A stretch of DNA of 64,000 nucleotides from DAOSWM01 sp035380045 (GCA_035380045.1 DAOSWM010000010.1:1-64000), one strand, 5' to 3'; numbered from the stretch's first letter, positions 17,135-26,217 are shown. Translations and numbers: made by a program. Notes: generated by a model not told the origin, from the letters alone.

Positions 17135-19486
17135 ATGTTCAGAAACTATTTAACGATTGGAATAAGAAATCTTGTACGACAGAAGTGGTCTACAGTAATA
17201 AGCATATTTGGGCTTTCGGTAGCCATGGCTTTTTTTACCCTAATATCGTTGTACGTATGGTACGAAAGTGAATTCGACCAGTTTCACGAAAAGAAAGATA
17301 GAATTTTTTTCTTGAATGGTGATAAATGGTCAACAACGCCGGCTCCTCTTTCACGTTTTCTAGCCGATGAGTTTGGTGAGGTTGAGGGCGTAGTTCGGGT
17401 TTTACCTTTCCGAAACTCTTTTTTGATGGGAGAAAAGGGCGAGGAGCTAGTGCCCCTGAAGGATGTTCTGGTTGCCGACTCAAACGTATTCAACGTTTTT
17501 AGCTTTCAACCAGTAAAGGGAAGTTTCGATAACCCTTTCCCCACTTGGAACAGTATTGCTTTAAGTGAGACAACTGCGCGAAGCTTATTTGGGAAGGAGG
17601 AGCCTATTGGCAAAACCATTACGCTGGAAACCAGTTTGATTTATACTGTTACACAAGTTTACAAGGATTTGCCTAGCAACTCAAGCTTAAAGGCAGCAGC
17701 GGTAATTCCTTTCAACGGTCTCGATAGGATTAATAACGATGATGATGTTTTTGAGTTCTGGGGCAACTGGAATTACTATACCTGGATTCTGCTTCGAGAG
17801 GGAGTTGAGGTGGCACAGGTCGATTCTGCGATTAGCAACAGAGTTTTCAGCATGCTCACCAATGATTTGGGATGGAACGTGGAGGGAACCCAGCATTTGC
17901 ATCTGGTTCCGTTTAACGGCCTTTACTTTAACAAGAATTTGAATTTAAACATGCCCAAGGGAAGCAAGAATCAGCTGGCGTTTCTTTCCCTCGTGGCATT
18001 TTTTATTCTGCTCATTGCATGTATAAACTTTGTTAACCTTTCAACTGCCAAAGCGTTTAGGCGGGCAAAAGAGGTTGGTTTAAGGAAAACAGTAGGTGCT
18101 TCAAGAAAAACGTTAGTCGTCCAATTTTTGGTTGAGGTTTTTATTCTCTCGCTGTTTTCTGTAATGCTGTCGGTTATGATAACCGAGGTTTTCCTGCCAG
18201 AGTTTAACAGCCTTGTGCAGGCAAATCTTTCCGTATATGGCTTTGGTGTAGGCCGGTATTTGCTGATAGTCATCGCCACGCTTCTGTTCGTTACGCTAAT
18301 GGCTGGCCTTTACCCGGCACTGATGCTAACATCGTTCTCACCGGTTACTATTCTTAAGGGCGAGCTAACCAAGGGAGCAAGAGGAACCGTACTGCGAAAA
18401 GTTCTTATTGTTTTCCAGTTTACAGTAGCCATAGCACTGAGCATTGCTACCATTGTTGTTTACATGCAAATGAAGCACATGAAAAACTTCGACGTTGGTT
18501 TCAGCAAGGAGCAGGTTCTTTACTTCTGGCAAGGCAATGTGGACAGGGATTTACTAAAAGAAAAATTACTAAAAATTCCCGGAGTGGATAAGGTATCGTT
18601 TGCATCTGCTGTGCCCGGCGATGTGGGTATGTCGTGGGGAAGGGTTGTTGATGGTAAGGAGGTTACCTTTTCTACAATCGTGGTTGAACCGGAGTACCTG
18701 GAGATATTTGAAGTAGATTTTGCGGAAGGGAGAAACTTCTCCTACGATTTTGCATCCGATACTATGGGGGCAATGATTTTTAACGAGAAAGCCATACGGG
18801 TTTTTGAGCTGGACGATCCGCTCAGCAAAACAATGAACTACATGCCCGAAAAACCAGCAAGAATTGTTGGTGTGGTGAAGGACTTCCATTTCGAATCGTT
18901 ACATAACCCCATAGAGCCCCTTGGCTTTTTCTGTGGGAATCTAGGCTGGGGATACTATACGTGCGTGGTAAAGATTAGTGGTAATATCCCCGATGTTGTA
19001 AAAAGCATTTCGCGCTTGATGCAGGAGTTACGCCCTAGCATACCGTTCGATTTTCGGTTTGTTGATCAGCTTTACGATAGCTTCTACAAGAAGGAGGAAC
19101 GGTTATCGAAGTCAATCGCATACTTCTCGTTGCTTGCAATTGTAATTGCCTGTTTGGGGCTTTTTGCCCTGGCATCGTACTCAGCCGAGCAAAAAGTTAA
19201 AGAGATAGGGGTAAGAAAAGTGCTTGGTGCAAGCGAAGGGCAAATAGTCCGCCTAATAACCACCGAGTTTGGATTATATGTTTTAGCTGCAAATATTATT
19301 GCTTGGCCAATTGTTTACTACGGCCTTGGCGAGTGGCTAAAAACATTTCCTCAAAGAATTGCTCCCAGCCTTACTGTTTTTGCAATTGTGGGGGCTGCAT
19401 CCTTTTTAATAATGCAGCTTACCATTCTATATAAAGCCGTTAAGGCTTCCCGTACAAATCCTTCAATTACTTTAAAGTACGAGTAG
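17135..19486 (+). CDS. ABC transporter permease, MacB/FtsX type
   Basis: This 783-residue inner-membrane protein is a second large FtsX-like permease. It starts with MFRNYLTIGIRNLVRQKWST and a first helix, then a periplasmic core domain to about 270. A first FtsX block contains RAKEVGLRKTVGASRKTL, a second periplasmic domain follows, and a last FtsX block contains KEIGVRKVLGAS. It ends in NPSITLKYE. As with the permease at 5232-7613, no ATPase gene is adjacent. It is followed by a strong hairpin terminator, so it is transcribed alone. Confidence 0.91.
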   Translation: MFRNYLTIGIRNLVRQKWSTVISIFGLSVAMAFFTLISLYVWYESEFDQFHEKKDRIFFLNGDKWSTTPAPLSRFLADEFGEVEGVVRVLPFRNSFLMGEKGEELVPLKDVLVADSNVFNVFSFQPVKGSFDNPFPTWNSIALSETTARSLFGKEEPIGKTITLETSLIYTVTQVYKDLPSNSSLKAAAVIPFNGLDRINNDDDVFEFWGNWNYYTWILLREGVEVAQVDSAISNRVFSMLTNDLGWNVEGTQHLHLVPFNGLYFNKNLNLNMPKGSKNQLAFLSLVAFFILLIACINFVNLSTAKAFRRAKEVGLRKTVGASRKTLVVQFLVEVFILSLFSVMLSVMITEVFLPEFNSLVQANLSVYGFGVGRYLLIVIATLLFVTLMAGLYPALMLTSFSPVTILKGELTKGARGTVLRKVLIVFQFTVAIALSIATIVVYMQMKHMKNFDVGFSKEQVLYFWQGNVDRDLLKEKLLKIPGVDKVSFASAVPGDVGMSWGRVVDGKEVTFSTIVVEPEYLEIFEVDFAEGRNFSYDFASDTMGAMIFNEKAIRVFELDDPLSKTMNYMPEKPARIVGVVKDFHFESLHNPIEPLGFFCGNLGWGYYTCVVKISGNIPDVVKSISRLMQELRPSIPFDFRFVDQLYDSFYKKEERLSKSIAYFSLLAIVIACLGLFALASYSAEQKVKEIGVRKVLGASEGQIVRLITTEFGLYVLAANIIAWPIVYYGLGEWLKTFPQRIAPSLTVFAIVGAASFLIMQLTILYKAVKASRTNPSITLKYE

Positions 19487-19505
19487 CTATTGTTAATTTA
19501 GGTTT

Positions 19506-19532
19506 CAAAGGGGCTGTATTAAAGCCCCTTTG
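19506..19532. terminator. Bidirectional terminator between the permease and trkH
   Basis: CAAAGGGGCT and AGCCCCTTTG form a perfect 10-bp stem with a 7-base loop, followed on the plus strand by a T-rich run. It lies between two convergent genes and should stop transcription of the permease; on the other strand it follows trkH. Confidence 0.8.
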
Positions 19533-19539
19533 TTTGTTT

Positions 19540-20982
19540 CTAGAAATTCCCTTTTCTTACCATTAGTAGCGCGATAATATTGAAAATTTCGAGCCGCCCA
19601 AGTAGCATGTTTAGGGTTAACACAAATTTCCCGGTTGATGGTAGGGTTGAGAAGTTTGCAAGTGAACTAACATCGCCAAATCCTGGGCCAACATTGCCAA
19701 TGGTAGCAATTGATGCGGAGAATGCAGTGTACAAATCCACATCGAGAGATGTAAGAACTAGGGTAGTTACAAAGAATGTAAAAATGTAAAGCACCACAAA
19801 AACCATGGTAAGGGCTTCGAGCTGTTCGCTAATAACACGGTTGTTAATTTTAACAACAACAACTGCTCTTGGGTGCTGAATGAGCTTTAGTTGTTTTCGT
19901 AACGATCTGAAGAACAGGTAAACTCTGTCGAACTTTAAACCTCCAGAGGTTGACCCCACCATTGCACACTGTATGGTGAAGTATATTAGAATAATGTGGG
20001 TGAATGCCGGCCAAGGGTTGCTATCGGCAGTGGCAAAACCAGTAGTTGTTCCAAGCGAAATTACCTGGAAAGAACCAAAGCGTAAGGAATCCCATATGTT
20101 GTAATATCCAGAGAAATACAACTTTGCAGAAACGAGTAGTATGCCCAAGAGGAGTATCACAATAAAACTTTTTGCTACGGATGATTTGAAAATGTTTTCT
20201 GCTCGTCCAGTAATGGTTCCGTAAAGCAATCCGAAGTGCATTCCCGATAGCACCATAAAAATCATGATAACAATCTCGATGGAAGGGCTCTTAAAAAAAG
20301 CAACGCTACTATTTTTAGTTGAAAACCCGCCTGTTGCGATGGTTGCAAATGAGTGGTTGATTGCATCAAAAAGGCTCATGCCTAAAGCCCAAAGTGTTAG
20401 GGTTTGAACCGCTGTTAGCCCAACGTAAACAATTATAAGAACGTGAATTATTTTTCGGGCTTTGTACCTGAAGTTGAGTTTGGAGAGCTCGCTCATTTCT
20501 GCGTTTAGCAGGGTAAGGCGGGAACTTGTTGACTGAGGCAGGATTAAAAGCACGAACATTACAATTCCAATCCCCCCAATCCAGTGGGTTGCTGAACGCC
20601 AAAAAAGCAAACCTTTGGGTAAGGCTTCAATGTTATTAAGTATTGACGAACCTGTTGTTGTAAATCCCGAAACGCTTTCGAACCATGCGTTTACCAGCGA
20701 AAATTCGCCTCCCCACATAATGTAGGGTAGCATACCAATAATACAAGTTATTACCCAACCACCAACAACTATAGCCAACCCTTCCGAAAACGAAACGTTA
20801 TCCTGATCCTCTACGAAAATAAATGGGAATGCTCCAAATATGATGCAAATTAGCCCGCTGAATAGTAGCGGTATGGTTGATGTTTCGCCATGAAATAAGG
20901 AGATGAAAAATGCGATTAATAAGAAAAGTGCATTGAAAAGCAGTACGTAACCTGTAAACTTTATTACAACCTCGGTGCGCAT
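19540..20982 (-). CDS. trkH: TrkH-family potassium uptake protein
   Basis: This 480-residue inner-membrane protein is the pore subunit of a Trk/Ktr potassium transporter. The four selectivity-filter loops are visible as SGFTTTGSS, ATGGFSTKN, LGTTTGFATAD and ATIGNVGPGFG. The ATG at 20982 is preferred because it lies four bases after the stop of the preceding sensor gene; upstream alternatives would run into that gene. No trkA gene is adjacent. Co-transcription with a KinB-like sensor and, further upstream, polyphosphate-related genes is unusual. Confidence 0.92.
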   Translation of the reverse strand: MRTEVVIKFTGYVLLFNALFLLIAFFISLFHGETSTIPLLFSGLICIIFGAFPFIFVEDQDNVSFSEGLAIVVGGWVITCIIGMLPYIMWGGEFSLVNAWFESVSGFTTTGSSILNNIEALPKGLLFWRSATHWIGGIGIVMFVLLILPQSTSSRLTLLNAEMSELSKLNFRYKARKIIHVLIIVYVGLTAVQTLTLWALGMSLFDAINHSFATIATGGFSTKNSSVAFFKSPSIEIVIMIFMVLSGMHFGLLYGTITGRAENIFKSSVAKSFIVILLLGILLVSAKLYFSGYYNIWDSLRFGSFQVISLGTTTGFATADSNPWPAFTHIILIYFTIQCAMVGSTSGGLKFDRVYLFFRSLRKQLKLIQHPRAVVVVKINNRVISEQLEALTMVFVVLYIFTFFVTTLVLTSLDVDLYTAFSASIATIGNVGPGFGDVSSLANFSTLPSTGKFVLTLNMLLGRLEIFNIIALLMVRKGNF

Positions 20983-20986
20983 TGGT

Positions 20987-21763
20987 CTATTTTTGAGGGT
21001 AGTTGTTCTTGTTAAGCCGGTCAATTAGATTGTTAACCTCAACTTCTAGCTGTTTTAGGTCATCTTCAGACTTAATGGTTGTTCTTAGCACCTTATCCCT
21101 CGGATGAAATGTTTTAATGGCTTGAATTATTTGGTTAATGGGTGATATGTAGTACTTTGAGATGAAGAAGCTCAGAAGCAACGAGAACACCAGAGCACCA
21201 ACTATGGCTACAATTCCGGGCATAATGGCTCTGTGCGATTTATCCTTTAAAATAACCGCTTCGCTGTGCATGCTGTTTTGGTTAAGCGACATAAGCTCGT
21301 TCACGGCATGTTTTACCTCCAGAAACGTTCTATGAACATCGTTCGAGTAGAATTCAATGTCATCGTAAGCGCTACTCTTTAAAAAGAACCTTTCCTGCCA
21401 TTTCTGCTTAAATGTATGGTATGATTCTTCAATCCTTACAATCCTTATATCTTCACCCGATTCGGTAATGTTGTTTTTTGCAGTTCTGAATGCTGCCATA
21501 AAGGAGCTGTCCGCAGAAAGTATTATGCTTTGGCCTTTTGCTGTTTTTCCAAGCATTATCAGGAGTATACCGCTATCCTCTCGCTCAAGTGCTTCGAGCA
21601 TGGTTCTTGATGCTTCAATGGTTTTGTAGTTGTCCTCTATAAGCTCGGTGAAGGAATTGCTAAGCTTATTGAACTCAATAATTGATTCGGTTCCTGCCAC
21701 AAAAAGCAGGGCAACCAGTAGTAGGAAACCCGATAAAATTTTAAGTTTCAGACTTTTCTTCAT
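20987..21763 (-). CDS. KinB-like membrane sensor with HAMP domain and no kinase
   Basis: This 258-residue protein has a transmembrane helix at about 8-26, a helical periplasmic domain to about 179, a second helix at about 180-202, and a HAMP linker beginning YYISPINQIIQAI. The periplasmic part carries MLEALEREDSGILL, typical of the four-helix sensor domain of KinB-type histidine kinases. The chain stops after the HAMP and a short charged helix, where a kinase would normally begin; no frameshifted kinase remnant is seen, because trkH begins four bases later. It may regulate TrkH directly or be a kinase that lost its output domain. Confidence 0.8.
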   Translation of the reverse strand: MKKSLKLKILSGFLLLVALLFVAGTESIIEFNKLSNSFTELIEDNYKTIEASRTMLEALEREDSGILLIMLGKTAKGQSIILSADSSFMAAFRTAKNNITESGEDIRIVRIEESYHTFKQKWQERFFLKSSAYDDIEFYSNDVHRTFLEVKHAVNELMSLNQNSMHSEAVILKDKSHRAIMPGIVAIVGALVFSLLLSFFISKYYISPINQIIQAIKTFHPRDKVLRTTIKSEDDLKQLEVEVNNLIDRLNKNNYPQK

Positions 21764-21851
21764 GGTATTGGAGCCTAGTAAGGTGAAATTTCAGTGTAAA
21801 AGTAATATAAACTAGCGCCCATTGTAATTTGATAATGGCATTTTTTAGTTT

Positions 21852-22526
21852 CTACAGGTTAATGGAGTATGTTACCCCAACAATATTAACCTCATCAGGG
21901 TAATCGGGGTCAATGCCACGTTGTAAAAGGAAGTAAACTCCAATATCGTTCCTCTTGTTTATTTTGTAATCAACACCAAGGCGGTACCGTTTTTTTGTCC
22001 ATGTATTGTTGAACTCCGTTTCTCTGGCATCAGAAATTTGGTAGTAAACCTCTGCGCCCACATAGGGCGAAAAGCGTTTTATGGAGTATTCAACGGTGAG
22101 CCTATTCCGCCATTCCCACGAGGGTGTTTTACCGTTTTTACTACTGTTGAAGTTTTTAACCTCCGATTGGATTCTGCTCCGGTAAGAAAATTTCAAGTTA
22201 TTAAAGCTAAGGCGGTACGAAGCGTCGAGTGCTAGCCGGTGCCGGAAGCTTACCTCGTTTTCGAGCGTTTGGTTTGCGCTGAAACGATATGCAAACGACA
22301 GTTTTACGGGTTTTATTGGTTTGTAGTTTGCTCCTATGCTCGAATGAAAAACATCAAAGTGCGACAGGCTCTGGTCGAAGCGGAACTCTTCCTGTAGCTC
22401 CAGCGAGAATTTCTTCGAGAAATCTTTTTCCAAGGAAAACTCGTTCCATAAACCGTAATCGGGTTGCGATATTACCCTTATGGCAAAGGCCAGAAATAGG
22501 TAAAGAAGAAGGGCTGCTCTTTTCAT
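21852..22526 (-). CDS. DUF2490 outer-membrane protein
   Basis: This 224-residue protein has a signal peptide (cleavage near RVISQ) and matches DUF2490: DYGLWNEFSLEKDFSKKFSL, then FRHRLALDASYR and YSIKRFSPYVGAEVYY, ending in VGVTYSINL. The alternating strand pattern fits a small outer-membrane beta-barrel. Its ATG is directly next to the stop of the DUF4956 gene, so these are one operon. The function is not known to me. Confidence 0.86.
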   Translation of the reverse strand: MKRAALLLYLFLAFAIRVISQPDYGLWNEFSLEKDFSKKFSLELQEEFRFDQSLSHFDVFHSSIGANYKPIKPVKLSFAYRFSANQTLENEVSFRHRLALDASYRLSFNNLKFSYRSRIQSEVKNFNSSKNGKTPSWEWRNRLTVEYSIKRFSPYVGAEVYYQISDARETEFNNTWTKKRYRLGVDYKINKRNDIGVYFLLQRGIDPDYPDEVNIVGVTYSINL

Positions 22527-23225
22527 CTAATCGTCGTCGTCGGTACTGTTCGATTTGCCGTAATCAGAATCGCTTGAGTTAATACTAAGCCTTGATTCTT
22601 CGTGGTAAACTTTAAGTTGGCAGGTATCGTTCAGAAAGTTAATTTTGCCTACTTCAACGCGTTTAATGGTATCAATTCCGGTTCTCTCCTTTAGGTCCTG
22701 AACCATTAAGTTGTAGTTTTCGGGCTTAATCAAATCAATCTTTTCGTATACTACAATTTTTACGGATTCGTGCTTCAGCAGCCAGCGCTTCTCGAAACCG
22801 TAGGAGAGGGCAACCACCAGCAGGTTGGCGAAAAGCACATCGGCAACTCCCACCTTTTTGTTAACCAGCGCGTTTATCATTGAAAGCGAAATAACCAGAA
22901 AAAGGTAGGTCATTTCTCGAATGGGAATTTGGCTGGTTCGGTATCGAATAATGCCAAACAGGGCGAAAAGACCAAGCGCAAATCCCAGCTGTAGCTTCAC
23001 ATTCTCCAACAGGTAGCATAGTAGGAAAATGATAGTTCCAATCAGAATGTAGGTAAAAAGGTAGTCCTTTCTGCGGGTAACCGAGTAGTAAATCCAGCGA
23101 ACCAGCAGAATGAGCACCAAGGAGTTGAGCGAAAGCCTGAAAAGGAACTCGAAGAAATCTTCAAATTCAATAATTTCAAATCCGAAAAGCTTGATTTTAT
23201 CAAGCAGAATAAGCATTGTATTCAT
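22527..23225 (-). CDS. DUF4956 membrane protein
   Basis: This 232-residue protein has about four transmembrane segments at 28-45, 55-70, 78-95 and 103-120, then a soluble C-terminal part (ENYNLMVQDLKERTGIDTIKRVEVGKINF) and an Asp-rich tail. The RYRTSQIPIREMTYLF stretch between helices is typical of DUF4956. In many bacteria DUF4956 genes sit beside VTC-domain polyphosphate polymerases, as here, where the frames overlap by 26 bp. A role in membrane positioning or transport of polyphosphate is inference. Confidence 0.88.
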   Translation of the reverse strand: MNTMLILLDKIKLFGFEIIEFEDFFEFLFRLSLNSLVLILLVRWIYYSVTRRKDYLFTYILIGTIIFLLCYLLENVKLQLGFALGLFALFGIIRYRTSQIPIREMTYLFLVISLSMINALVNKKVGVADVLFANLLVVALSYGFEKRWLLKHESVKIVVYEKIDLIKPENYNLMVQDLKERTGIDTIKRVEVGKINFLNDTCQLKVYHEESRLSINSSDSDYGKSNSTDDDD

Positions 23226-23961
23226 TTTCTATTCTTTTTAGTAGCAAAAGTTTAGGTTTAATGCTGTTGGGTTTTGGGGCTTCGCCGAGCAAAGTTTTCC
23301 CAACACAGTACTTGCTGAAACCTGTACTACGAATCAGCATTTTCTTAAGTAGCCCCTCTAGGGGCGAGTGGTGTGAACTTTGTTCCCGCTTAATTTCAGC
23401 AATGGCAAGGTGCGGTAAGCTAATCCACTGGTTGCGTTGGTTGCTGAATTGCAAGTTAAAGTCGAGGGTTACCCTTTCTTTGCTGCTTGTTCCAACCAGG
23501 GTTACCCTACTAAAGTGTGTTTCTATGCTTGGCTCAAGTAAACGAGCAATGTTGTTTAAATGGGTTGCTAAAAAAGCTTGGGACTTAGTGCTGTTTAGCT
23601 CAACAGGCTGGTTTGCAATTCTCCACTTTTGGGTTCCCTTCTGGGTGTTCCTGAACTTTACCTCAAGAAACGTATTGTTTGTAATTTTGTAGGTTCTGTA
23701 CCTAGCCTTGTATCTTTTTGAGAATCCTCTTACATGTTGGAGGTAAAGTAGGCTCTCGGGAGTGTCAAGATAGGTGGTATGGTAGGGAAGATTGCGATTA
23801 CCTTCAATCTCTAAAACCCTGTAGCTATCGGAAATGCTCTGGAGTATGAATGGTATATGGAATGAGGGAAACGGAAATTTCGTGTCCACACGGTCCATAA
23901 ACTTATACTCATTCATTTGAGGCAGGCTAATCGGGCTGAAAATGTTTAGTAAATCTTCCAA
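23200..23961 (-). CDS. VTC-domain (polyphosphate polymerase-like) protein
   Basis: This protein of about 253 residues matches the VTC domain, which in yeast Vtc4 makes polyphosphate from ATP inside a basic tunnel. Tunnel-type motifs visible are YKFMDRVDTKF, RYKARYRTYK, FLEVKFR, RVTL, LDFNLQF and the late AIAEIKRE and FSKYCVGK. The start is uncertain. The frame is open to 24045; the only ATG near the domain start is 23916, which would trim the family N-terminus, while a TTG at 23961 yields EDLLNIFSPISLPQMNEYKF and fits better. It overlaps the DUF4956 gene. Confidence 0.82.
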   Translation of the reverse strand: MEDLLNIFSPISLPQMNEYKFMDRVDTKFPFPSFHIPFILQSISDSYRVLEIEGNRNLPYHTTYLDTPESLLYLQHVRGFSKRYKARYRTYKITNNTFLEVKFRNTQKGTQKWRIANQPVELNSTKSQAFLATHLNNIARLLEPSIETHFSRVTLVGTSSKERVTLDFNLQFSNQRNQWISLPHLAIAEIKREQSSHHSPLEGLLKKMLIRSTGFSKYCVGKTLLGEAPKPNSIKPKLLLLKRIENEYNAYSA

Positions 23962-24045
23962 GTTAAAATCTTTACTGTTGAACGTTAGGTTTCTACTATG
24001 TTGCAAATGTAACAATCGGAATATGCCAAGAGCAAAAACAATCAA

Positions 24046-24226
24046 CCGGGGATTTTATTTTACCTACAGAAACCGCTATTATTTCATCAGAAGGTGATAC
24101 GGTGCAATATGAGATCGATGTGAAAGTGAAATTTACCACAAATTGTTGGTTAATGTTGAACTTCAATTGTATGCTGGTACATTTGGATTACCAATTTTAG
24201 TATAATGAAATTTTTGAGAGAAAAAA
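24046..24226. other. Intergenic stretch with a coding-like fragment
   Basis: Between the VTC and queA genes the plus strand has a short open stretch that reads LPTETAIISSEGDTVQYEID and onward, without a start codon and ending at a TAG near 24200. It may be a remnant of a lost gene or chance. Nothing else was recognised. Confidence 0.25.
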
Positions 24227-24252
24227 TCCCAATACCATGCGTGGAATTGGGA
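24227..24252 (-). terminator. Terminator after queA
   Basis: TCCCAAT (24227-24233) and ATTGGGA (24246-24252) pair, with an inner CCA/TGG pair and a TGCG loop. On the minus strand the hairpin is followed by a run of six T, so it should end the queA transcript. Confidence 0.7.
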
Positions 24253-24275
24253 CTTTTTTTAGTTATTCACTCGCC

Positions 24276-25325
24276 TTATATAATCAGCATAGCATCGCCG
24301 TAGGTACCAAACCGGTACTTCTCGGCAATGGCAACTTTGTATGCTTCAAAAAGAAAATCGTATCCTGCGAATGCCGAAACCATCATTAGCAACGTTGATA
24401 ATGGAAGGTGGAAGTTTGTAACCATCATGTCGGGTACGCTGAATTCGTAGGGAGGAAAAATAAACTTGTTTGTCCATCCTGAGAATGGCTTCAGGTACCC
24501 ATCAGTTGAAACGGAACTTTCGAGCGTGCGCAGAACGGTGGTGCCCACAGCACAAATTTTATGCTTATTCTCCTTTGCTGAGTTAACAACACGAACCGCT
24601 TCTTCAGGAATCATTATTTGCTCCGAGTCCATTTTGTGCTTGGTGAGGTCTTCAACATCAACGGTACGGAAATTACCTAAACCTACATGTAGCGTAATCT
24701 CAGCAAAGTTTACTCCTTTTATTTCTAGCCGTTTTAGCAGCTCGCGGCTGAAGTGAAGCCCGGCGGTAGGTGCGGCAACGGCTCCTTCGTGTTTGGCGTA
24801 TATTGTTTGGTAGCGTTCCCGATCTTCGGGAACAACCTCACGGCGAATAAACTTTGGGAGAGGAGTTTCTCCTAGCCGGTATAGCGTATCCTTGAACTCA
24901 TCGTACGAACCATCAAACAGGAAGCGTAACGTTCTACCTCGGCTGGTGGTATTATCAATCACTTCGGCAACCAGCACGTCGTCGTCACCGAAGTAAAGCT
25001 TGTTGCCAATCCTTATTTTTCTGGCTGGGTCAACCAGTACATCCCATAAACGTTGGTCCTTGTTTAGTTCTCTTAGCAGGAAGACTTCAATTTCTGCGCC
25101 AGTTTTTTCTTTGTTGCCATATAGCCTTGCGGGAAAAACTTTGGTGTTGTTAAAAACAAAAACATCCCCCTCGGACACGTACTCAATAATGTCTTTGAAT
25201 GATTTATGCTCAATCTTTCGTTCCTTCCGGTTAAGCACCATCAATCTCGATTCATCCCTGTTGTCGGCAGGGAACTTGGCAATCAAATCTTGAGGAAGAT
25301 TGTACTTGTACTGCGATAGCTTCAT
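24276..25325 (-). CDS. queA: S-adenosylmethionine:tRNA ribosyltransferase-isomerase
   Basis: This 349-residue cytoplasmic enzyme transfers the ribosyl part of S-adenosylmethionine to preQ1 in tRNA, forming epoxyqueuosine. Recognisable stretches are LSQYKYNLPQDLIAKFPADN, FVFNNTKVFPARLYG, AAPTAGLHFS, ITLHVGLGNFR and MVTNFHLPLSTLLMMVSAF. Length is as usual. It lies 184 bases downstream of truB on the same strand and may be transcribed with it or alone; a 19-bp palindrome lies between them. A clear terminator follows it. Confidence 0.96.
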   Translation of the reverse strand: MKLSQYKYNLPQDLIAKFPADNRDESRLMVLNRKERKIEHKSFKDIIEYVSEGDVFVFNNTKVFPARLYGNKEKTGAEIEVFLLRELNKDQRLWDVLVDPARKIRIGNKLYFGDDDVLVAEVIDNTTSRGRTLRFLFDGSYDEFKDTLYRLGETPLPKFIRREVVPEDRERYQTIYAKHEGAVAAPTAGLHFSRELLKRLEIKGVNFAEITLHVGLGNFRTVDVEDLTKHKMDSEQIMIPEEAVRVVNSAKENKHKICAVGTTVLRTLESSVSTDGYLKPFSGWTNKFIFPPYEFSVPDMMVTNFHLPLSTLLMMVSAFAGYDFLFEAYKVAIAEKYRFGTYGDAMLII

Positions 25326-25370
25326 ACGATTAAAAAATTATATATGTGATTAATAATTATTTGTCTGACC

Positions 25371-25389
25371 TTTAGAAACAGTTTCTAAA
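25371..25389. promoter_or_regulatory. 19-bp palindrome upstream of queA
   Basis: TTTAGAAAC and GTTTCTAAA are perfect reverse complements with a single base between them, 46 bases upstream of the queA ATG. It may be an operator. A TAnnTTTG box was not found here. The spacer is too short for a stable full-length RNA hairpin. Confidence 0.35.
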
Positions 25390-25509
25390 TGAAAAAATAT
25401 TGTTTTGGATACTTTGTTGGGTGGTGTAAAAAACTGAAAGTCATGTGTTTTTATAAAAATATTTGCAAATTAAGCACTGTGCACCTTATACGTAGAAAAA
25501 TGCGATTAG

Positions 25510-26214
25510 TTACAGCTCTTCAATTTTTTTCTCAAAAAAATCTATGTCCATCGCGTCATCAACCGAAAAGTTGCCGCTAGCCGTTCTCCTAAGTTCCACC
25601 AAATGAGCCCCAGAACCTAACGCTTTCCCGAAATCGCGAGCTAGGGCTCGTATGTATGTTCCCTTGGTGCACCCAATTTTAAGGGTTACGTTGGGCATTG
25701 AGAAATCAGTTACATTCATATAGGTAATTTCTATGGGAGCGGGGTCAAGCTCCATGTCAACACCTCTGCGAGCCAGTTTGTATGCTCTCCCTCCATCAAC
25801 GCTTTTTGCTGAGAATAGGGGAGGAACCTGCATTTGTTTGCCAACAAATTTGGCAGCGGTTTTCTCAACAAGTTCCCGAGAAATATGTTCAGTTGGGTAT
25901 TCGGTGTCAATCTCGGTTTCCAAATCGAACGATGGGGTAGTTGCGCCCAGCCTGAAGGTTGCAATGTACTCCTTGTTCTGTAGCTGAAATTCGTTCACCC
26001 TTTTAGTGGCTTTGCCAACACAAACAATAAGCAGCCCTGTAGCAAGCGGATCGAGCGTGCCGGCATGTCCTACCTTTATCTTCTTGTAACCTAGCCTGTA
26101 TCGAAGAATTGATTTTACCTTGCTCACAAGGTTGAAAGAAGTCCAGTGAAGGGGCTTGTCAAAAAGTAGAACAACACCCTCGTTCCAGTCGGAATTTTTA
26201 TCGTATTCAAACAT
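25510..26214 (-). CDS. truB: tRNA pseudouridine(55) synthase
   Basis: This 234-residue cytoplasmic enzyme isomerises U55 of the tRNA T-loop to pseudouridine. The catalytic aspartate is D55 in KVGHAGTLDPLATGLL, and LLFDKPLHWTSFNLV, VPPLFSAKSVDGGRAYKLAR and CTKGTYIRALARDFG complete the family pattern. It lacks a C-terminal PUA extension, which is common in Bacteroidota. Its ATG is three bases after the uppP stop, so it is in the uppP operon. Confidence 0.96.
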   Translation of the reverse strand: MFEYDKNSDWNEGVVLLFDKPLHWTSFNLVSKVKSILRYRLGYKKIKVGHAGTLDPLATGLLIVCVGKATKRVNEFQLQNKEYIATFRLGATTPSFDLETEIDTEYPTEHISRELVEKTAAKFVGKQMQVPPLFSAKSVDGGRAYKLARRGVDMELDPAPIEITYMNVTDFSMPNVTLKIGCTKGTYIRALARDFGKALGSGAHLVELRRTASGNFSVDDAMDIDFFEKKIEEL

Positions 26215-26217
26215 TTA

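Noticed and set aside
23216..23692. A 158-codon open frame on the plus strand
   Set aside because: It is antisense to the VTC-domain gene and has no recognisable features.
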